Origin: Franconibacter pulveris DSM 19144
GTDB lineage: Bacteria > Pseudomonadota > Gammaproteobacteria > Enterobacterales > Enterobacteriaceae
NCBI GenBank assembly: GCA_000621185.1
Contig: KK211223.1
Coordinates: 534,076 to 598,075 of the forward strand
DNA: 64,000 bases
Direction of reading: 5' to 3'
Of this stretch, positions 53,651 through 63,709 are shown one piece after another. Each line of letters starts with the position of its first letter. Position 1 is the stretch's first letter. A program made the position numbers and the translations under genes. The notes under the pieces are model-generated. The model was given only the letters and a program-made list of their open reading frames with translations. It made no database searches and had not been told where the DNA came from.

Positions 53651-53958
53651 AAAAATGGGCAATGCTGACGGGGTTAATGCTGTGCAGTCTGTCGGCGCAG
53701 GCAAAGGGCGATGCGAAAGCAGGGGAAGAAAAAGCGGTTATGTGCGTTGCCTGCCACGGCGCGACCGGAAAAGTGTCGGTGCCGCTTTACCCCAACCTGG
53801 CCGGGCAGAATGCAGAGTACCTTGCTCATGCGCTGCAGGCTTATAAAAAAGGCGAGCGCAGCGGCGGACAGGCGGAAATCATGAAGGCTTACGTCAGCGG
53901 CCTGTCTGACAGCGATATCGACAATCTTGCAGCGTATTACGCCAGTCAGAAACCATAA
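53647..53958 (+). CDS. Small periplasmic class I cytochrome c
   Basis: The 103-residue protein has a signal peptide ending at AQAKG, one heme c site CVACH (near residue 33), and a likely axial Met in [12 protein letters not shown] near residue 78. It resembles cytochrome c553/c5-type electron carriers and the small Cyc proteins next to oxidases in other proteobacteria, but the partner is not shown by the sequence. ATG overlaps the tilS stop. E. coli K-12 has no such gene here. A terminator follows. Confidence 0.88.
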   Translation: MKKWAMLTGLMLCSLSAQAKGDAKAGEEKAVMCVACHGATGKVSVPLYPNLAGQNAEYLAHALQAYKKGERSGGQAEIMKAYVSGLSDSDIDNLAAYYASQKP

Positions 53959-53985
53959 AAAAGGGCAGCCCGCTGGCTGCCCTTG
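53957..53985. terminator. Hairpin between cytochrome c and rof
   Basis: AAGGGCAGCC and GGCTGCCCTT pair perfectly around CGCT, with A6 before it. The plus side has few T, while the minus side ends in a run of T, so it should terminate rof well and the cytochrome gene less surely. Confidence 0.78.
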
Positions 53986-54003
53986 CTGTGTTTGTTGAGT
54001 AGA

Positions 54004-54264
54004 TCAGGACTCGCTGACCACGACGGTGCCGATTTCTGGGTGGCTGAAACTGGCGATTTTATCGAGACGAACTTCGCGCGGGGCACCGGCTTCATCGACA
54101 ATCAGATATTCGACGTTTTTACGAGAAACCAGGTCGTTGGCCTGCGCCTTAAAAATTTCTCCGCTCTTCAGTTCCAGCGTCAGTAGTAAGTGATGCTGGC
54201 AGGCGAGTTCGAGATTGTCATAATCGTCACAGTTGATGGGTTGATAGGCATCATTCATTGACAT
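54004..54264 (-). CDS. rof: Rho-binding antiterminator Rof
   Basis: The 86-residue protein inhibits Rho-dependent termination by binding Rho. It is close to E. coli Rof along its length ([19 protein letters not shown] at the N-terminus). The first ATG (MSMNDAY) is placed well behind GGTGAG; a second ATG two codons later gives the 84-residue E. coli form. It overlaps the end of yaeP by 14 bp on the same strand. Confidence 0.94.
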   Translation of the reverse strand: MSMNDAYQPINCDDYDNLELACQHHLLLTLELKSGEIFKAQANDLVSRKNVEYLIVDEAGAPREVRLDKIASFSHPEIGTVVVSES

Positions 54265-54451
54265 AATCGCTCACCAGTAAGTTCGCGGCAGCATAAGCCG
54301 CCTTTTCCCTGACCGACTCTGAAAGCGCATCGTTAGAGGCGACTTCATTCAGAACCTTTAACACGCAGCCCAGCGCATCGGGGATATAACCCAGATCGCC
54401 GCTGGCGATTTCCGCATAGCGCTTGCGTATTAACGCACAATAACTATCCAC
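54251..54451 (-). CDS. yaeP: UPF0253 family protein YaeP
   Basis: The 66-residue protein starts at GTG behind AGGAGG and reads [15 protein letters not shown]. Helical and acidic, with no membrane segment. It matches E. coli YaeP; function unknown. A longer in-frame reading upstream would include the ribosome site and is rejected. It is translated just before rof and overlaps it, so the two probably act or are regulated together. Confidence 0.92.
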   Translation of the reverse strand: MDSYCALIRKRYAEIASGDLGYIPDALGCVLKVLNEVASNDALSESVREKAAYAAANLLVSDYVNE

Positions 54452-54652
54452 ATGCCCTCCTGTCAGAGTCCTGACTACCGACTTCGTTGTGGGATGCAAG
54501 TCTAAGCCTACGAAGATAAACTCTGTTTAGCAAGGTGACTATACCATAGTCATCTGAACGATATTAACGGATAACGAGGCCCAGGCAGGGAATTCTACGG
54601 CAGGCCGCCGTTATTCCGTTACAATAGCGTCCAGCATAACCTGGGGGACGTG

Positions 54653-55198
54653 ATGGCATTAAAAGCAACGATTTACAAAGCGGCGGTTAACGTAGCGGAT
54701 CTGGACCGTCAGCAATTTCTGGAAACCAGCCTGACGCTGGCGCGTCATCCATCCGAAACGCAGGAGCGTATGATGCTGCGTCTGCTGGCATGGATAATCC
54801 ATGCCGACGAGCGGCTGCAATTCACCCGTGGATTGTGCGCGGATGATGAGCCGGAAATCTGGCTGCGTAACGATCATATGGGCATTGAGCTTTGGGTGGA
54901 ATTAGGACTGCCCGATGAGCGCAGGCTGCGTAAGGCGGTCAATCAATCCAGCGAGGTCGTGTTATTTACTTATAACGACCGCGCGGCGCAGGTCTGGTGG
55001 CAACAGAACCAGGACAAGCTGCGCCAGTATAAAAACCTCGCTATCTGGTACATCAATGACGAACAGCTGGCGAAGGTGAGCAAACTCGCGGACCGGACTA
55101 TGTCGTTACAGGCAACGCTGCAGGAAGGGATTATCTGGCTTTCCGACGAGCATCATAATCTGGAGCTCCAGCTAACGCCCTGGCAGCAGGCTTCATGA
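54653..55198 (+). CDS. yaeQ: YaeQ family protein
   Basis: The 181-residue protein matches E. coli YaeQ, a PD-(D/E)xK-like fold with an unknown role; YaeQ has been linked to suppression of RfaH loss, which is not secure. Conserved blocks include [19 protein letters not shown] and [13 protein letters not shown] follows a GTG directly, behind GGGGGACG. Its stop overlaps the arfB start in ATGA. Confidence 0.93.
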   Translation: MALKATIYKAAVNVADLDRQQFLETSLTLARHPSETQERMMLRLLAWIIHADERLQFTRGLCADDEPEIWLRNDHMGIELWVELGLPDERRLRKAVNQSSEVVLFTYNDRAAQVWWQQNQDKLRQYKNLAIWYINDEQLAKVSKLADRTMSLQATLQEGIIWLSDEHHNLELQLTPWQQAS

Positions 55199-55611
55199 TT
55201 GAAATTTCCCGCAGCGTCGCGATTCCTGATGAAGAGGTAACCATTACCGCTATCCGGGCGCAGGGCGCGGGCGGGCAGCATGTGAATAAAACCTCAACGG
55301 CGATTCATCTGCGCTTCGATATCAACGCGTCCAGTTTACCGGAAGAGTATAAGCGTCGACTGCTGGCGGCGAGCCACCATCTTATTACGCAAGAAGGGGT
55401 GGTGATTATTAAAGCGCAAACGCACCGCAGCCAGGAGATGAATCGGGAAGAGGCGGTCGCTCGGCTTATTGCGTTAATTCGGGAACTTACCGTTACGCAA
55501 AAGAGTCGAAAAGCTACCAAACCCACGCGCGCGTCAAAGGTGCGTCGCCGCGAGGCGAAAACACAGCGGTCTGCGACCAAAGCATTGCGTGGAAAAGTTC
55601 GCGGTCTGTAG
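55195..55611 (+). CDS. arfB: Alternative ribosome-rescue factor ArfB
   Basis: The 138-residue peptidyl-tRNA hydrolase releases peptides from ribosomes stalled at mRNA ends. The GGQ motif is in [14 protein letters not shown], and the basic C-terminal tail (about 100-138) enters the empty mRNA channel. Also named yaeJ. It overlaps yaeQ by four bases and is followed by nlpE after 33 bp. Confidence 0.97.
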   Translation: MIEISRSVAIPDEEVTITAIRAQGAGGQHVNKTSTAIHLRFDINASSLPEEYKRRLLAASHHLITQEGVVIIKAQTHRSQEMNREEAVARLIALIRELTVTQKSRKATKPTRASKVRRREAKTQRSATKALRGKVRGL

Positions 55612-55644
55612 AAGCCACTCACCATCAGACTATAAGGAAATCAG

Positions 55645-56343
55645 GTGAAAAAGAGCATTGTGCCCGCCGCCGTGGCGCTGCTGAGTATGCTGGCGCTTTT
55701 TGGCTGTAATAACCGTGCTGAAGTGCAAACGCTTCAGCCTGCTTCTTCGGCAGAGCTTAAACCCATGCAGCAAAGCTGGCGCGGCGTTCTGCCCTGTGCG
55801 GATTGCGAAGGCATCGAAACGTCGCTTTTTCTGGAAAAAGACGGCACCTGGGTCATGAACGAGCGCTATCTGGGCGCGCGGGAGCCAACGGTTATCGCCT
55901 CCTGGGGGACCTGGGCGCGTACCGCAGATAAGCTGGTGCTGACCGACAGCGACGGCGAAAAGCGCTACTTCCATGCGAAAGGCGAGCAGCTGGAAATGCT
56001 CGACCGCGAAGGAAAACGCATCTCCTCTACGCTTAACTACACGCTTTCGCCGATAAACGCCTCGCTGCCGACGACGCCCATCGCCATGAAGGGCATGTAT
56101 TTTTTTATGGCGGATGCGGCAACCTTTACCGACTGCGCGACGGGACGCCGCTTTGCCGTCTCCAGCAACGCCCGGCTTGAGCGCGATTATGCCGTGGCGC
56201 GGGACGGCGAGCAGAAAGCCGTATTGCTGAGAACGCAGGCGCATTTTACGCTTGAGCCCAACCCCGACAGCGGAACGATGCAAAAGACGCTGGTGGTGGA
56301 CAGTCATAGCCGTTTCGAACGCGATAAAGATTGCCGGGATTAG
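55645..56343 (+). CDS. nlpE: Outer-membrane lipoprotein NlpE (CutF)
   Basis: The 232-residue lipoprotein activates the Cpx envelope response on surface contact or when lipoprotein transport fails. The lipobox is LFGC (Cys near residue 21), the N-terminal barrel has the CADC motif, and two further Cys (TDCATG and DKDCRD) form the C-terminal pair, a sensor of disulfide faults in E. coli. The start is GTG behind AAGGAAA. It converges with yaeF with only four bases between the stops. Confidence 0.95.
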   Translation: MKKSIVPAAVALLSMLALFGCNNRAEVQTLQPASSAELKPMQQSWRGVLPCADCEGIETSLFLEKDGTWVMNERYLGAREPTVIASWGTWARTADKLVLTDSDGEKRYFHAKGEQLEMLDREGKRISSTLNYTLSPINASLPTTPIAMKGMYFFMADAATFTDCATGRRFAVSSNARLERDYAVARDGEQKAVLLRTQAHFTLEPNPDSGTMQKTLVVDSHSRFERDKDCRD

Positions 56344-56347
56344 GCCT

Positions 56348-57145
56348 TTACTGAAAATAGCTGCGGGCGGACAGATAAATTCCTTTTTTTAAATGACCAA
56401 CATAGCGCAGGCGATGTAGCGGTTTTAGCGACGTTACATCGCCTTCTCGCATATGGAGCAGATCCGCCGGACTGACCCACCCGGAAGCGGCTGAGGTCAA
56501 GGGATGACCGGCATAAGCATAAGCGGCAGTGACAAATTCGGAACAAAAGTAGCGATTGTTGGCAGGGCGCTCTGGCGGCGCGAGTTGCACATTCGCCAGG
56601 GTTGCCAGGCATTGATGGCGAAAGTCGGATGAAAAAGGCGTGAGTGAACAAAGCTTGCTGGTCAGCATAAAAGGCGCCATTCCAGCGATACCGGAAAAGT
56701 TATAGCGGCTACCGCTTTTATCAGTCGCAAATTGCGAGATAAGTTTTGCTTCTTTCTCTGTAAGCCCCGGCATTCTTAACGCAAAGAGTTTATCACTATG
56801 CGCCATCGCCTCCTTTAACGTGATGATATGCACGCCCGCGCCGACGGCTTCAGCAACATGGCCTTCTCCTGTATACAACGCTACATGACTAACTGCGGAT
56901 GCGCTGAAAAAGCGAATCCCTAACGAGGTCAACCCAATCGAAGATGAGAAAAGCAGATCGCCTGTTCGCAGTTGCGTTTCGTCGATAACCCGTAACGTCT
57001 GCCCGGGCGCGGAGCTGAACTGCCGTACGCTAATTGTTCTGGTAGAGGAAGGCGCGAGAGGATCCTGGCCGATATCAACAGCGCATCCTGTTAACGCAAC
57101 GATTAACAGAACCAGAACGCCCAATACGCCGCGCCTGAGATGCAT
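56348..57145 (-). CDS. yaeF: Putative YaeF-type lipoprotein with NlpC/P60-like fold
   Basis: The 265-residue protein has a lipobox LTGC near residue 20 and the permuted papain-like pattern: Cys in RYFCSEFVTAAY, His in SAVSHVALYTG, with PGDLLFSSS-like LRTGDLLFSS ahead. E. coli YaeF is the counterpart, with low N-terminal similarity. Its substrate is unknown. The ATG of MHLRRGVLG follows AAAGGA; a longer frame upstream would overlap the proS terminator and is rejected. Confidence 0.88.
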   Translation of the reverse strand: MHLRRGVLGVLVLLIVALTGCAVDIGQDPLAPSSTRTISVRQFSSAPGQTLRVIDETQLRTGDLLFSSSIGLTSLGIRFFSASAVSHVALYTGEGHVAEAVGAGVHIITLKEAMAHSDKLFALRMPGLTEKEAKLISQFATDKSGSRYNFSGIAGMAPFMLTSKLCSLTPFSSDFRHQCLATLANVQLAPPERPANNRYFCSEFVTAAYAYAGHPLTSAASGWVSPADLLHMREGDVTSLKPLHRLRYVGHLKKGIYLSARSYFQ

Positions 57146-57166
57146 ATGACCATCCTTTGTCGTTGA

Positions 57167-57197
57167 TAAAAAAACGCCCCGACAGAGCGGGGCGTTA
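57167..57197 (-). terminator. proS terminator
   Basis: On the minus strand AACGCCCC and GGGGCGTT pair around a 6- to 8-nt loop, then T7. It begins about 18 bp after the proS stop and ends 22 bp before the yaeF ATG. Confidence 0.9.
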
Positions 57198-57213
57198 GTA
57201 TAACAAAGCGGCA

Positions 57214-58932
57214 CTACTTGCGGATGTTGCTGACCAGGTAATCCAGAATTTCACCTGTTTTAATCAGCTTTTTCTCGCCATCGCGACGGTATTTGTATTC
57301 GATATCGTCGTTGTCGAGGTTACGATCGCCAATAACAACAGTGTGCGGAATGCCGATAAGCTCCATGTCGGCAAACATCACGCCCGGGCGCTCTTTACGA
57401 TCGTCCATCAGCACCTCAATGCCCTGCGCGCGCAGTTCATTGTAGAGTTTCTCCGCCAGTTCCTGAACGCGGAAAGATTTGTGCATATTCATCGGCAGAA
57501 TGGCGACCTGGAACGGCGCAATCGCCTCCGGCCAGACGATACCGCGATCGTCATGGTTCTGTTCAATCGCCGCGGCCACGACACGCGTTACGCCGATGCC
57601 GTAGCAACCCATAGTCAGCACCTGATTGCGGCCATCTTCGCCCTGTACGGAAGCCTTCAGCGCGTCGGAGTATTTGGTGCCCAGCTGGAAAATGTGGCCC
57701 ACTTCGATGCCGCGCTTGATAAGCAGCGTGCCTTGTCCGTCCGGGCTTGGGTCGCCTGCGACAACGTTACGGATATCGGCCACTTCCGGTGTCGCCACAT
57801 CGCGATCCCAGTTAATACCGAAGTAGTGTTTGCCTTCAATGTTGGCGCCAGCCGCGAAATCGCTCATGACCGCAACAGAACGGTCGATAACCACCGGAAC
57901 TGGCATATTGACCGGGCCGAGAGAACCCGGGCCTGCATTAATAACGGCGCGGATTTCCGCTTCGGTTGCAAAAGTCAGCGGGCTCGCCACCTGCGGCAGC
58001 TTCTCGGCTTTCACTTCGTTGAGTTCATGATCGCCGCGCACCAGCAGCGCGACCAGCGGATAAGCGCTCCCTTCTACCGCTTTTACCAGCAGCGTCTTAA
58101 CGGTCTTCTCTACCGGCAGATTGAACTGCTCAACCAGCTCAGCGATGGTTTTCGCATTCGGCGTATCGATAAGCTGCATTTCCTGCGTGGCGGCGGCGCG
58201 CGGGGTTTTCGGCGCGACGGCTTCGGCCAGCTCAATGTTTGCAGCGTAATCGGAAGTGTCGGAGAAGATAACGTCGTCTTCGCCGCTCTGCGCCAGCACC
58301 TGGAATTCATGGGAAGCGCTGCCGCCGATTGAGCCGGTATCCGCCTGCACCGCACGGAAATCAAGCCCCATGCGGCTGAAGATTTTGCTGTAGGCGGCGT
58401 ACATGGCATCGTACGTTTCCTGCAGGGATTCCTGAGAAGTATGGAAAGAGTAGGCGTCCTTCATCAGGAATTCACGCGAGCGCATTACGCCAAAGCGCGG
58501 GCGCACTTCGTCGCGGAATTTAGTCTGGATCTGGAAAAAGTTGAGCGGCAGCTGTTTGTAGGAGCTCAGCTCGTTACGGATAAGATCGGTAATGACTTCT
58601 TCATGCGTCGGGCCAAGCACGAACGGACGGTCGCCGCGATCGACGAAACGCAGCAACTCCGGGCCGTACTGTTCCCAGCGGCCGCTCTCCTGCCACAGGT
58701 CGGCTGGCTGCACCACCGGCATGCTCACCTCAATGGCACCGGCGTTGTTCATCTCTTCACGCACGATGTTTTCGACTTTTTTCAGGACGCGCAGGCCGGT
58801 CGGCAGCCAGGTATATAACCCGGAGGCCAGCTTGCGGATCATCCCGGCGCGCAGCATCAGCTGATGGCTGATCACTTCGGCGTCGGCAGGCGTCTCCTTA
58901 AGAGTGGAGAGCAGATATTGGCTAGTACGCAT
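57214..58932 (-). CDS. proS: Prolyl-tRNA synthetase
   Basis: The 572-residue class II synthetase of the bacterial type. Motif 2 lies in the [18 protein letters not shown] region and motif 3 in [13 protein letters not shown]; between them is the INS editing domain (about residues 225-405) that removes mischarged alanine. The C-terminal anticodon-binding domain follows. Same length as E. coli ProS. Monocistronic; its ATG is about 107 bp downstream of the trmO stop. Confidence 0.98.
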   Translation of the reverse strand: MRTSQYLLSTLKETPADAEVISHQLMLRAGMIRKLASGLYTWLPTGLRVLKKVENIVREEMNNAGAIEVSMPVVQPADLWQESGRWEQYGPELLRFVDRGDRPFVLGPTHEEVITDLIRNELSSYKQLPLNFFQIQTKFRDEVRPRFGVMRSREFLMKDAYSFHTSQESLQETYDAMYAAYSKIFSRMGLDFRAVQADTGSIGGSASHEFQVLAQSGEDDVIFSDTSDYAANIELAEAVAPKTPRAAATQEMQLIDTPNAKTIAELVEQFNLPVEKTVKTLLVKAVEGSAYPLVALLVRGDHELNEVKAEKLPQVASPLTFATEAEIRAVINAGPGSLGPVNMPVPVVIDRSVAVMSDFAAGANIEGKHYFGINWDRDVATPEVADIRNVVAGDPSPDGQGTLLIKRGIEVGHIFQLGTKYSDALKASVQGEDGRNQVLTMGCYGIGVTRVVAAAIEQNHDDRGIVWPEAIAPFQVAILPMNMHKSFRVQELAEKLYNELRAQGIEVLMDDRKERPGVMFADMELIGIPHTVVIGDRNLDNDDIEYKYRRDGEKKLIKTGEILDYLVSNIRK

Positions 58933-59039
58933 GTTGTTACGGTTCCATTTGAACTATCGGAGCAGGCCGGACGGCCTGGCGCAAAAAAGTGGTTTAGTTT
59001 ACCAGCGTGGCCGGATTGCCAAAAGAGAGGGAAAACAAA

Positions 59040-59747
59040 TTAGCGCGCCTCAAGGGCAAACACTTCAGAGCCTTGCTCGGTCACGCGCCAGCGCACGTTG
59101 AAATCGAGCAGCCAGACGGCGTAGCTTTTACCCGGATCTTCCTCTTTACGGTAAGCCGGGCGCGGATCCTGAGCCAGCACTTCACAAATAAATTGCCCAA
59201 GCGACGGGTATTGTTTCTCAAGCGTCGCGAGCGTCGCCTGAACCTCGTCGGTAAAAAAGACCGGCATATCCGCGACGGGCGCTTCCTGAGCATAACCCGC
59301 CCGGGCTTGCGGCAACGCTTCGGCGAAAGGCAGGTAAGGTTTAATATCCACAACAGGCGTGCCGTCTACCAGATCAAGCCCACCTAACTGCAGGATAACC
59401 TGATTTTTTTCGCAGCGTATTTCCTTGAGCTCAACCAGCGACATACCGATTGGGTTAGGGCGAAAAGTGGAGCGGGTGGCGAAAACCCCCATGCGGGCGT
59501 TGCCGCCAAGGCGCGGCGGACGCACTGTCGGCCGCCATCCGCCTTCCATTGTCTGATGAAAAACGAACAGCAGCCAGACATGGCTAAACCCTTCCAGGCC
59601 ACGAACCGCATCCGGCTGATTATAGGGCTCAAGGAGATGCAGTTCGCCGCCAACGGCTTTCACCAGTCTTGGCTGGCGCGGGACGGCGAACTTTTCTTTA
59701 TAGGGTGAACGGATAACGCCTATCTGTTCGAAATGGAACTGACTCAT
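59040..59747 (-). CDS. trmO: tRNA (N6-threonylcarbamoyladenosine37-N6)-methyltransferase TrmO
   Basis: The 235-residue enzyme methylates t6A37 of tRNA(Thr) to m6t6A with SAM; it was earlier called tsaA or yaeB. The single-domain UPF0066 beta-barrel includes GLEGFSHVWLLF and RSTFRPNPIGMS, and the C-terminal domain follows from about residue 170. Its ATG overlaps the rcsF stop by four bases, so the two are coupled. Confidence 0.95.
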   Translation of the reverse strand: MSQFHFEQIGVIRSPYKEKFAVPRQPRLVKAVGGELHLLEPYNQPDAVRGLEGFSHVWLLFVFHQTMEGGWRPTVRPPRLGGNARMGVFATRSTFRPNPIGMSLVELKEIRCEKNQVILQLGGLDLVDGTPVVDIKPYLPFAEALPQARAGYAQEAPVADMPVFFTDEVQATLATLEKQYPSLGQFICEVLAQDPRPAYRKEEDPGKSYAVWLLDFNVRWRVTEQGSEVFALEAR

Positions 59748-60148
59748 TTAGCCGAGACGTTCAGCGCAGAACCCACGCATATCGCCTGACGGTAGCAGCC
59801 CGGCGTTCCGCTGGTGACCTCACAGCTGTGCAGCAGTACGGCGTTCGCTTTCATTTTGGAGGCGTTTATCTGCATGCGCTTGCGGGCGGTCGGAATGTTA
59901 GGCGGAGAGTCCTGGTTAGTCGCCTGACAGGATTCGCCGCTCACTTCCCCGAGATCGCGGAAAGGCTTGCCCACCAGATCTTCAGCATTGCTATAAATTC
60001 TTACGGGAGCGGGATGAGAAACTTTCTGGCGAGGCGCTTCAGCGGGTGGGGTGGTTGCTGTGCTTTTAACGGGTTCTACGGGAGATCTGCTTAACATAGA
60101 GCAGCCACTGAGCATAAGGGCCAGTAAACAGATCGGTAAAGCACGCAT
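59744..60148 (-). CDS. rcsF: Outer-membrane lipoprotein RcsF, Rcs stress sensor
   Basis: The 134-residue lipoprotein reports outer-membrane and peptidoglycan damage to the Rcs phosphorelay and is threaded through beta-barrels by BamA. Lipobox LSGC at Cys16; a Pro-rich unstructured linker to about residue 50; then a compact domain with four Cys (SGESC, LLHSC, PGC and AIC) that make two disulfides. BamA is encoded in the same window. First gene of rcsF-trmO. Confidence 0.96.
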   Translation of the reverse strand: MRALPICLLALMLSGCSMLSRSPVEPVKSTATTPPAEAPRQKVSHPAPVRIYSNAEDLVGKPFRDLGEVSGESCQATNQDSPPNIPTARKRMQINASKMKANAVLLHSCEVTSGTPGCYRQAICVGSALNVSAK

Positions 60149-60202
60149 AATATTTCCTCAATTAATCATCAATGAGAGTTTATTGAATCAGGAGCTTGCA
60201 GA

Positions 60203-60232
60203 AATAACAAGACGGGCCGCGGCCCGTCTTAC
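60203..60232 (-). terminator. Hairpin downstream of metQ
   Basis: AAGACGGGCC and GGCCCGTCTT pair perfectly around only GC, so the real loop is larger. On the minus strand it is followed by GTTATTTC, a moderate T-rich tail. It lies about 30 bp after metQ. Confidence 0.7.
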
Positions 60233-60259
60233 ATTATTTATGTGGCAAAGTGTGAAGCA

Positions 60260-61075
60260 TTACCAGCCTTTCACAGCGCCGCCGTTAAAGATTTTGTTCG
60301 CCGCTTCGTTAACTTCGTCAGACTGATAAGCCTGAACAAACTTCTTCACGTTTTCCGCGTCTTTGTTGTCTTCGCGGGTCACTATCATGTTTACATACGG
60401 GGAATCTTTATCTTCAACGAAGATACCGTCTTTCGCCGGGGTCAGGTTGATCTGGCTGGCGTAGGTGGTGTTAATCACGGCCAGCGCGATCTGCGCATCG
60501 TCCAGGGAGCGCGGCAGCTGCGGTGCTTCCAGTTCAACAATCTTCAGGTTTTTCGGGTTTTCAGTCACGTCCAGAACGGTCGGCAGCAGACCTACGCCGT
60601 CTTTCAGTTTGATAAGACCCACTTTCTGCAGCAGCAGCAGAGAGCGGCCAAGGTTAGTCGGATCGTTAGGCACCGCGATTTGCGAGCCCGGCTGCAGTTC
60701 ATCCAGCGATTTGATTTTTTTGGAATAGCCAGCGATTGGATAAACGAAGGTATTGCCAACCGAAACCAGCTTGTAACCGCGATCTTTAATCTGCTGATCC
60801 AGGTACGGCTTGTGCTGGAAGGCGTTAGCGTCGATATCGCCTTTGCTCAGCGCTTCGTTCGGCAGCACGTAATCGTTAAACGTGACCAGCTCAACGTCCA
60901 GACCGTATTTGTCTTTAGCGACCTTCTGCGCCACTTCGGCAACCTGCTGTTCCGCGCCAACAATCACGCCGACTTTAATATGGTTCGGATCTTTTTCTTC
61001 CTGACCGCAACCCACTAATGCCAGAGAGCCGATAAGGGCGCCGACCGCTGCAAAGGTTTTCAATTTGAAAGACAT
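60260..61075 (-). CDS. metQ: D/L-methionine-binding lipoprotein MetQ
   Basis: The 271-residue solute-binding lipoprotein delivers methionine to MetNI. Signal and lipobox LVGC (Cys near residue 23), then NlpA-type lobes with GVIVGAEQQ, VPNDPTNLGR and NTTYASQ. Two ATG codons lie close together; the second (MSFKLKTF) has the ribosome site AAGGA at proper distance and is preferred to the earlier MAMSF. It is the last gene of metNIQ. Confidence 0.97.
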   Translation of the reverse strand: MSFKLKTFAAVGALIGSLALVGCGQEEKDPNHIKVGVIVGAEQQVAEVAQKVAKDKYGLDVELVTFNDYVLPNEALSKGDIDANAFQHKPYLDQQIKDRGYKLVSVGNTFVYPIAGYSKKIKSLDELQPGSQIAVPNDPTNLGRSLLLLQKVGLIKLKDGVGLLPTVLDVTENPKNLKIVELEAPQLPRSLDDAQIALAVINTTYASQINLTPAKDGIFVEDKDSPYVNMIVTREDNKDAENVKKFVQAYQSDEVNEAANKIFNGGAVKGW

Positions 61076-61119
61076 AGCCATTCCTTACTCGAAAAGTTTA
61101 TCTAATGTTGTGTATGACA

Positions 61120-61773
61120 TTACTTGTGAGTGACAGCCCGGACGATGCGATCGCCAGAGAATTGAATTAAATACACCAATACCACGAGCAATACTAATAC
61201 TGTGTTCATCACAGTGGCGTTATAACCGATGTAGCCATACTGGTAGCCAATCTGCCCCAGACCGCCTGCGCCCACCGCGCCGCCCATAGCGGAATAGCCG
61301 ACCAGCGTAATTAGCGTAATGGTTGCGGCGTTCACCAGTCCCGGAAGCGCTTCCGGCAGCAGTACCTTACGGATTATCTGCATCGGCGTGGCGCCCATTG
61401 CGCGAGAGGCTTCAATCAGGCCTGAAGGAATTTCCAGCAGCGCGTTTTCAACCATACGGGCGATAAACGGCGCCGCGCCTACGGTCAGCGGCACGATAGC
61501 GGCCTGCAAGCCAATAGAAGTGCCGACAATGGCGCGGGTGAACGGAATCATCCATACCAGCAAGATAATGAAAGGAATGGAGCGGAAGATATTCACCAGC
61601 GCGGAGATAATGCGATAGAGCTTCCCGTTTTCAATAATCTGGCCCGGGCGGGTCACATACAGCAGCACCCCAACCGGCAGGCCGATCACAAAACCGAAGA
61701 AGCCGGAAACAAAGGTCATCGCCAGGGTTTCCCACACGCCTTTCAGCATTAACCACATCATTGCTTCAGACAT
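61120..61773 (-). CDS. metI: Methionine ABC transporter permease MetI
   Basis: The 217-residue inner-membrane permease has five membrane segments. The cytoplasmic coupling helix contains [20 protein letters not shown], the EAA motif that contacts MetN. It overlaps metN by eight bases on the same strand, indicating coupled translation. Confidence 0.97.
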   Translation of the reverse strand: MSEAMMWLMLKGVWETLAMTFVSGFFGFVIGLPVGVLLYVTRPGQIIENGKLYRIISALVNIFRSIPFIILLVWMIPFTRAIVGTSIGLQAAIVPLTVGAAPFIARMVENALLEIPSGLIEASRAMGATPMQIIRKVLLPEALPGLVNAATITLITLVGYSAMGGAVGAGGLGQIGYQYGYIGYNATVMNTVLVLLVVLVYLIQFSGDRIVRAVTHK

Positions 61774-62797
61774 AACCCAGCACCTCTACTTTTACATGAT
61801 GTTCTTGCAGATAAGCGATTGCCGCTGCCGTTTCCTGCGCCGTGCCGTGCATTTCCGCCAGCATGATGCCGAACTTCACGCCGCCTGCGTAATCCATCTG
61901 GGCGCTAATAATGTTGTTGTTTACATTAAAGCGGCGCGCGGTTTCGGAAAGCAGCGGAGCATCGACAGACTGGCCGGTAAATTCAAGGCGCAGCAGCGGA
62001 ACGGTATTGCCGCTTGCCTGCGCGTTCAGGCGCTGCGCGTAATCGTCCGGAATATCCAGATGCAGGGTGGACTGAATAAACTGCTGCGCCAACGGGGTTT
62101 TCGGATGAGAAAACACTTCGCTTACGCTGTCCTGCTCAATCAGTTCGCCGTTGCTGATAACCGCCACGCAGTCGCAGATGCGCTTCACCACGTCCATCTC
62201 ATGCGTAATAAGGAGAATGGTGAGACCCAGGCGACGGTTAATGTCTTTCAGCAATTCAAGGATGGAACGCGTCGTGGCCGGATCGAGCGCGCTGGTTGCT
62301 TCGTCGCACAGTAAAACTTTCGGGTTGCTGGCCAGAGCACGGGCAATCGCCACACGCTGCTTTTGCCCGCCGGAAAGGTTTGCAGGCCAGGCGTCATGTT
62401 TTTCACCCAATCCTACCAGGTCCAGCAGCTCGCTTACGCGGCGTTTAACTTCTTCTTTCGGCGTGTTGTTCAGCTCAAGCGGCAGCGCCACGTTGCCAAA
62501 TACGGTGCGGGAAGAGAGCAGGTTGAAGTGCTGGAAGATCATGCCAATCTGGCGGCGCGCTTTGGTGAGTTCGGATTCAGAAAGCGCCGTTAAATCCTGT
62601 CCATCTACCAGAACGGAGCCCTGGGTTGGCCGCTCAAGGAGGTTAACGCAGCGAATAAGCGTGCTTTTACCGGCGCCCGATGCGCCAATCACGCCATAAA
62701 TTTGTCCGGCAGGCACATGCAGGCTGACATTATTCAGCGCCTGGATGGTTCGGTTTCCCTGCTGGAACACTTTGGTGATATTCGAAAGTTTGATCAT
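61766..62797 (-). CDS. metN: Methionine ABC transporter ATPase MetN
   Basis: The 343-residue ATPase has Walker A (GASGAGKST), signature LSGGQKQRV, Walker B ([12 protein letters not shown]) and a His switch (LITHEMD). The C-terminal NIL/ACT-type domain (about residues 265-343) binds methionine and inhibits transport when the cell is full. First gene of metNIQ, behind MetJ-type boxes. Confidence 0.97.
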   Translation of the reverse strand: MIKLSNITKVFQQGNRTIQALNNVSLHVPAGQIYGVIGASGAGKSTLIRCVNLLERPTQGSVLVDGQDLTALSESELTKARRQIGMIFQHFNLLSSRTVFGNVALPLELNNTPKEEVKRRVSELLDLVGLGEKHDAWPANLSGGQKQRVAIARALASNPKVLLCDEATSALDPATTRSILELLKDINRRLGLTILLITHEMDVVKRICDCVAVISNGELIEQDSVSEVFSHPKTPLAQQFIQSTLHLDIPDDYAQRLNAQASGNTVPLLRLEFTGQSVDAPLLSETARRFNVNNNIISAQMDYAGGVKFGIMLAEMHGTAQETAAAIAYLQEHHVKVEVLGYV

Positions 62798-62865
62798 TAG
62801 GTATTTATTATCTTATACGAGTTAGCCGTGGCATTTTGTTCTGCCAGATACGGGCGGTGACCGTA

Positions 62866-62897
62866 GACGGGATGGATGTTAAGGCATCCAGACGTCT
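62866..62897 (-). promoter_or_regulatory. MetJ operator (met boxes) of metNIQ
   Basis: A perfect met box AGACGTCT lies at 62890-62897. Read on the minus strand it is followed in steps of eight by GGATGCCT, TAACATCC and ATCCCGTC, which are weaker boxes. MetJ with SAM binds tandem boxes, so the metN operon should be repressed by methionine. Confidence 0.75.
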
Positions 62898-62985
62898 AAA
62901 TCAATCGAGCATAGAGCGATGAGCACTTTCTCCCTGCTGGAAACATGCGATACTACGCGCAATATATATGTCAGGAGTTTTTCAG

Positions 62986-63546
62986 GTGGCTAAATCTGTA
63001 CCCGCTATTTTTCTTGACCGCGACGGCACGTTGAATGTCGATCACGGCTACGTGCATGAAATCGATCGTTTTGAATTTATCGATGGCGTAATTGATGCGA
63101 TGCGCGAGCTTAAAGAGATGGGCTTTGCGCTGGTGCTGGTAACGAACCAGTCGGGGATCGCGCGCGGTATCTTCACCGAAGCGCAGTTCGAACAGCTTAC
63201 TGAGTGGATGGACTGGTCGCTGGCGGACCGGGGCGTCGATCTCGATGGCATCTATTATTGCCCGCATCATCCCGAAGGCGCAGTGGAAGAGTTTCGTCAG
63301 GCCTGCGACTGTCGTAAACCACAACCAGGTATGCTTATCTCCGCTCGCGACTTCCTTCATCTAGATATGGCTGCTTCTTATATGGTAGGGGACAAGCTGG
63401 AAGATATGCTGGCGGCACAAGCGGCCGGAGTGGGAACGAAAGTTTTGGTTCGCAGCGGCAAGCCAGTCACGTCGGATGCGGAAAATGCGGCGGACTGGGT
63501 GATTAATAGCCTCGCAGAACTGCCAGCGGCTATCAAATCGCGTTAA
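62986..63546 (+). CDS. gmhB: D-glycero-beta-D-manno-heptose 1,7-bisphosphate 7-phosphatase
   Basis: The 186-residue HAD phosphatase acts in ADP-heptose synthesis for the LPS inner core. Motifs: FLDRDGTLN with the nucleophile Asp, VTNQSGIA, the zinc-binding Cys/His set CPHHPEG...CDCRKP, and GDKLEDM. I chose GTG as start: AGGAG is eight bases upstream and MAKSVPAIF is the family N-terminus; an ATG six codons earlier overlaps the ribosome site. Confidence 0.96.
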   Translation: MAKSVPAIFLDRDGTLNVDHGYVHEIDRFEFIDGVIDAMRELKEMGFALVLVTNQSGIARGIFTEAQFEQLTEWMDWSLADRGVDLDGIYYCPHHPEGAVEEFRQACDCRKPQPGMLISARDFLHLDMAASYMVGDKLEDMLAAQAAGVGTKVLVRSGKPVTSDAENAADWVINSLAELPAAIKSR

Positions 63547-63601
63547 AAACCGGCGTTATGGCTAAATGGTAAGCGGTCAGTAAAAAAGTTAAGATTTCCG
63601 C

Positions 63602-63629
63602 TTGCCATCCTCAGACGGCTCCCTATAAT
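63602..63629 (+). promoter_or_regulatory. rRNA operon promoter P1
   Basis: TTGCCA and TATAAT lie 16 bp apart, followed by GCGCC, a GC-rich discriminator typical of rrn P1. The A/T-rich stretch at about 63580-63598 would be the UP element. It lies in the 391-bp stretch between gmhB and the 16S gene. Control by ppGpp/DksA, Fis and initiating NTP is known for the family. Confidence 0.9.
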
Positions 63630-63709
63630 GCGCCTCCATCGACACGGCGCTGGTGAACAACATCACACAGCGACGGTGAGTCGGAAGAGAAAAATCCTGA
63701 AATTAAGGG

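Noticed and set aside
56340..56350. Terminator expected between convergent nlpE and yaeF
   Set aside because: Only four bases separate the stops, and no hairpin with a T run was seen there; no feature was called.
58955..58975. CAGGCCG-CGGCCTG palindrome near proS as a REP copy or terminator
   Set aside because: Seven-bp arms with a 2-nt gap, no T run on the needed strand, and no clear similarity to the palindrome before accA.
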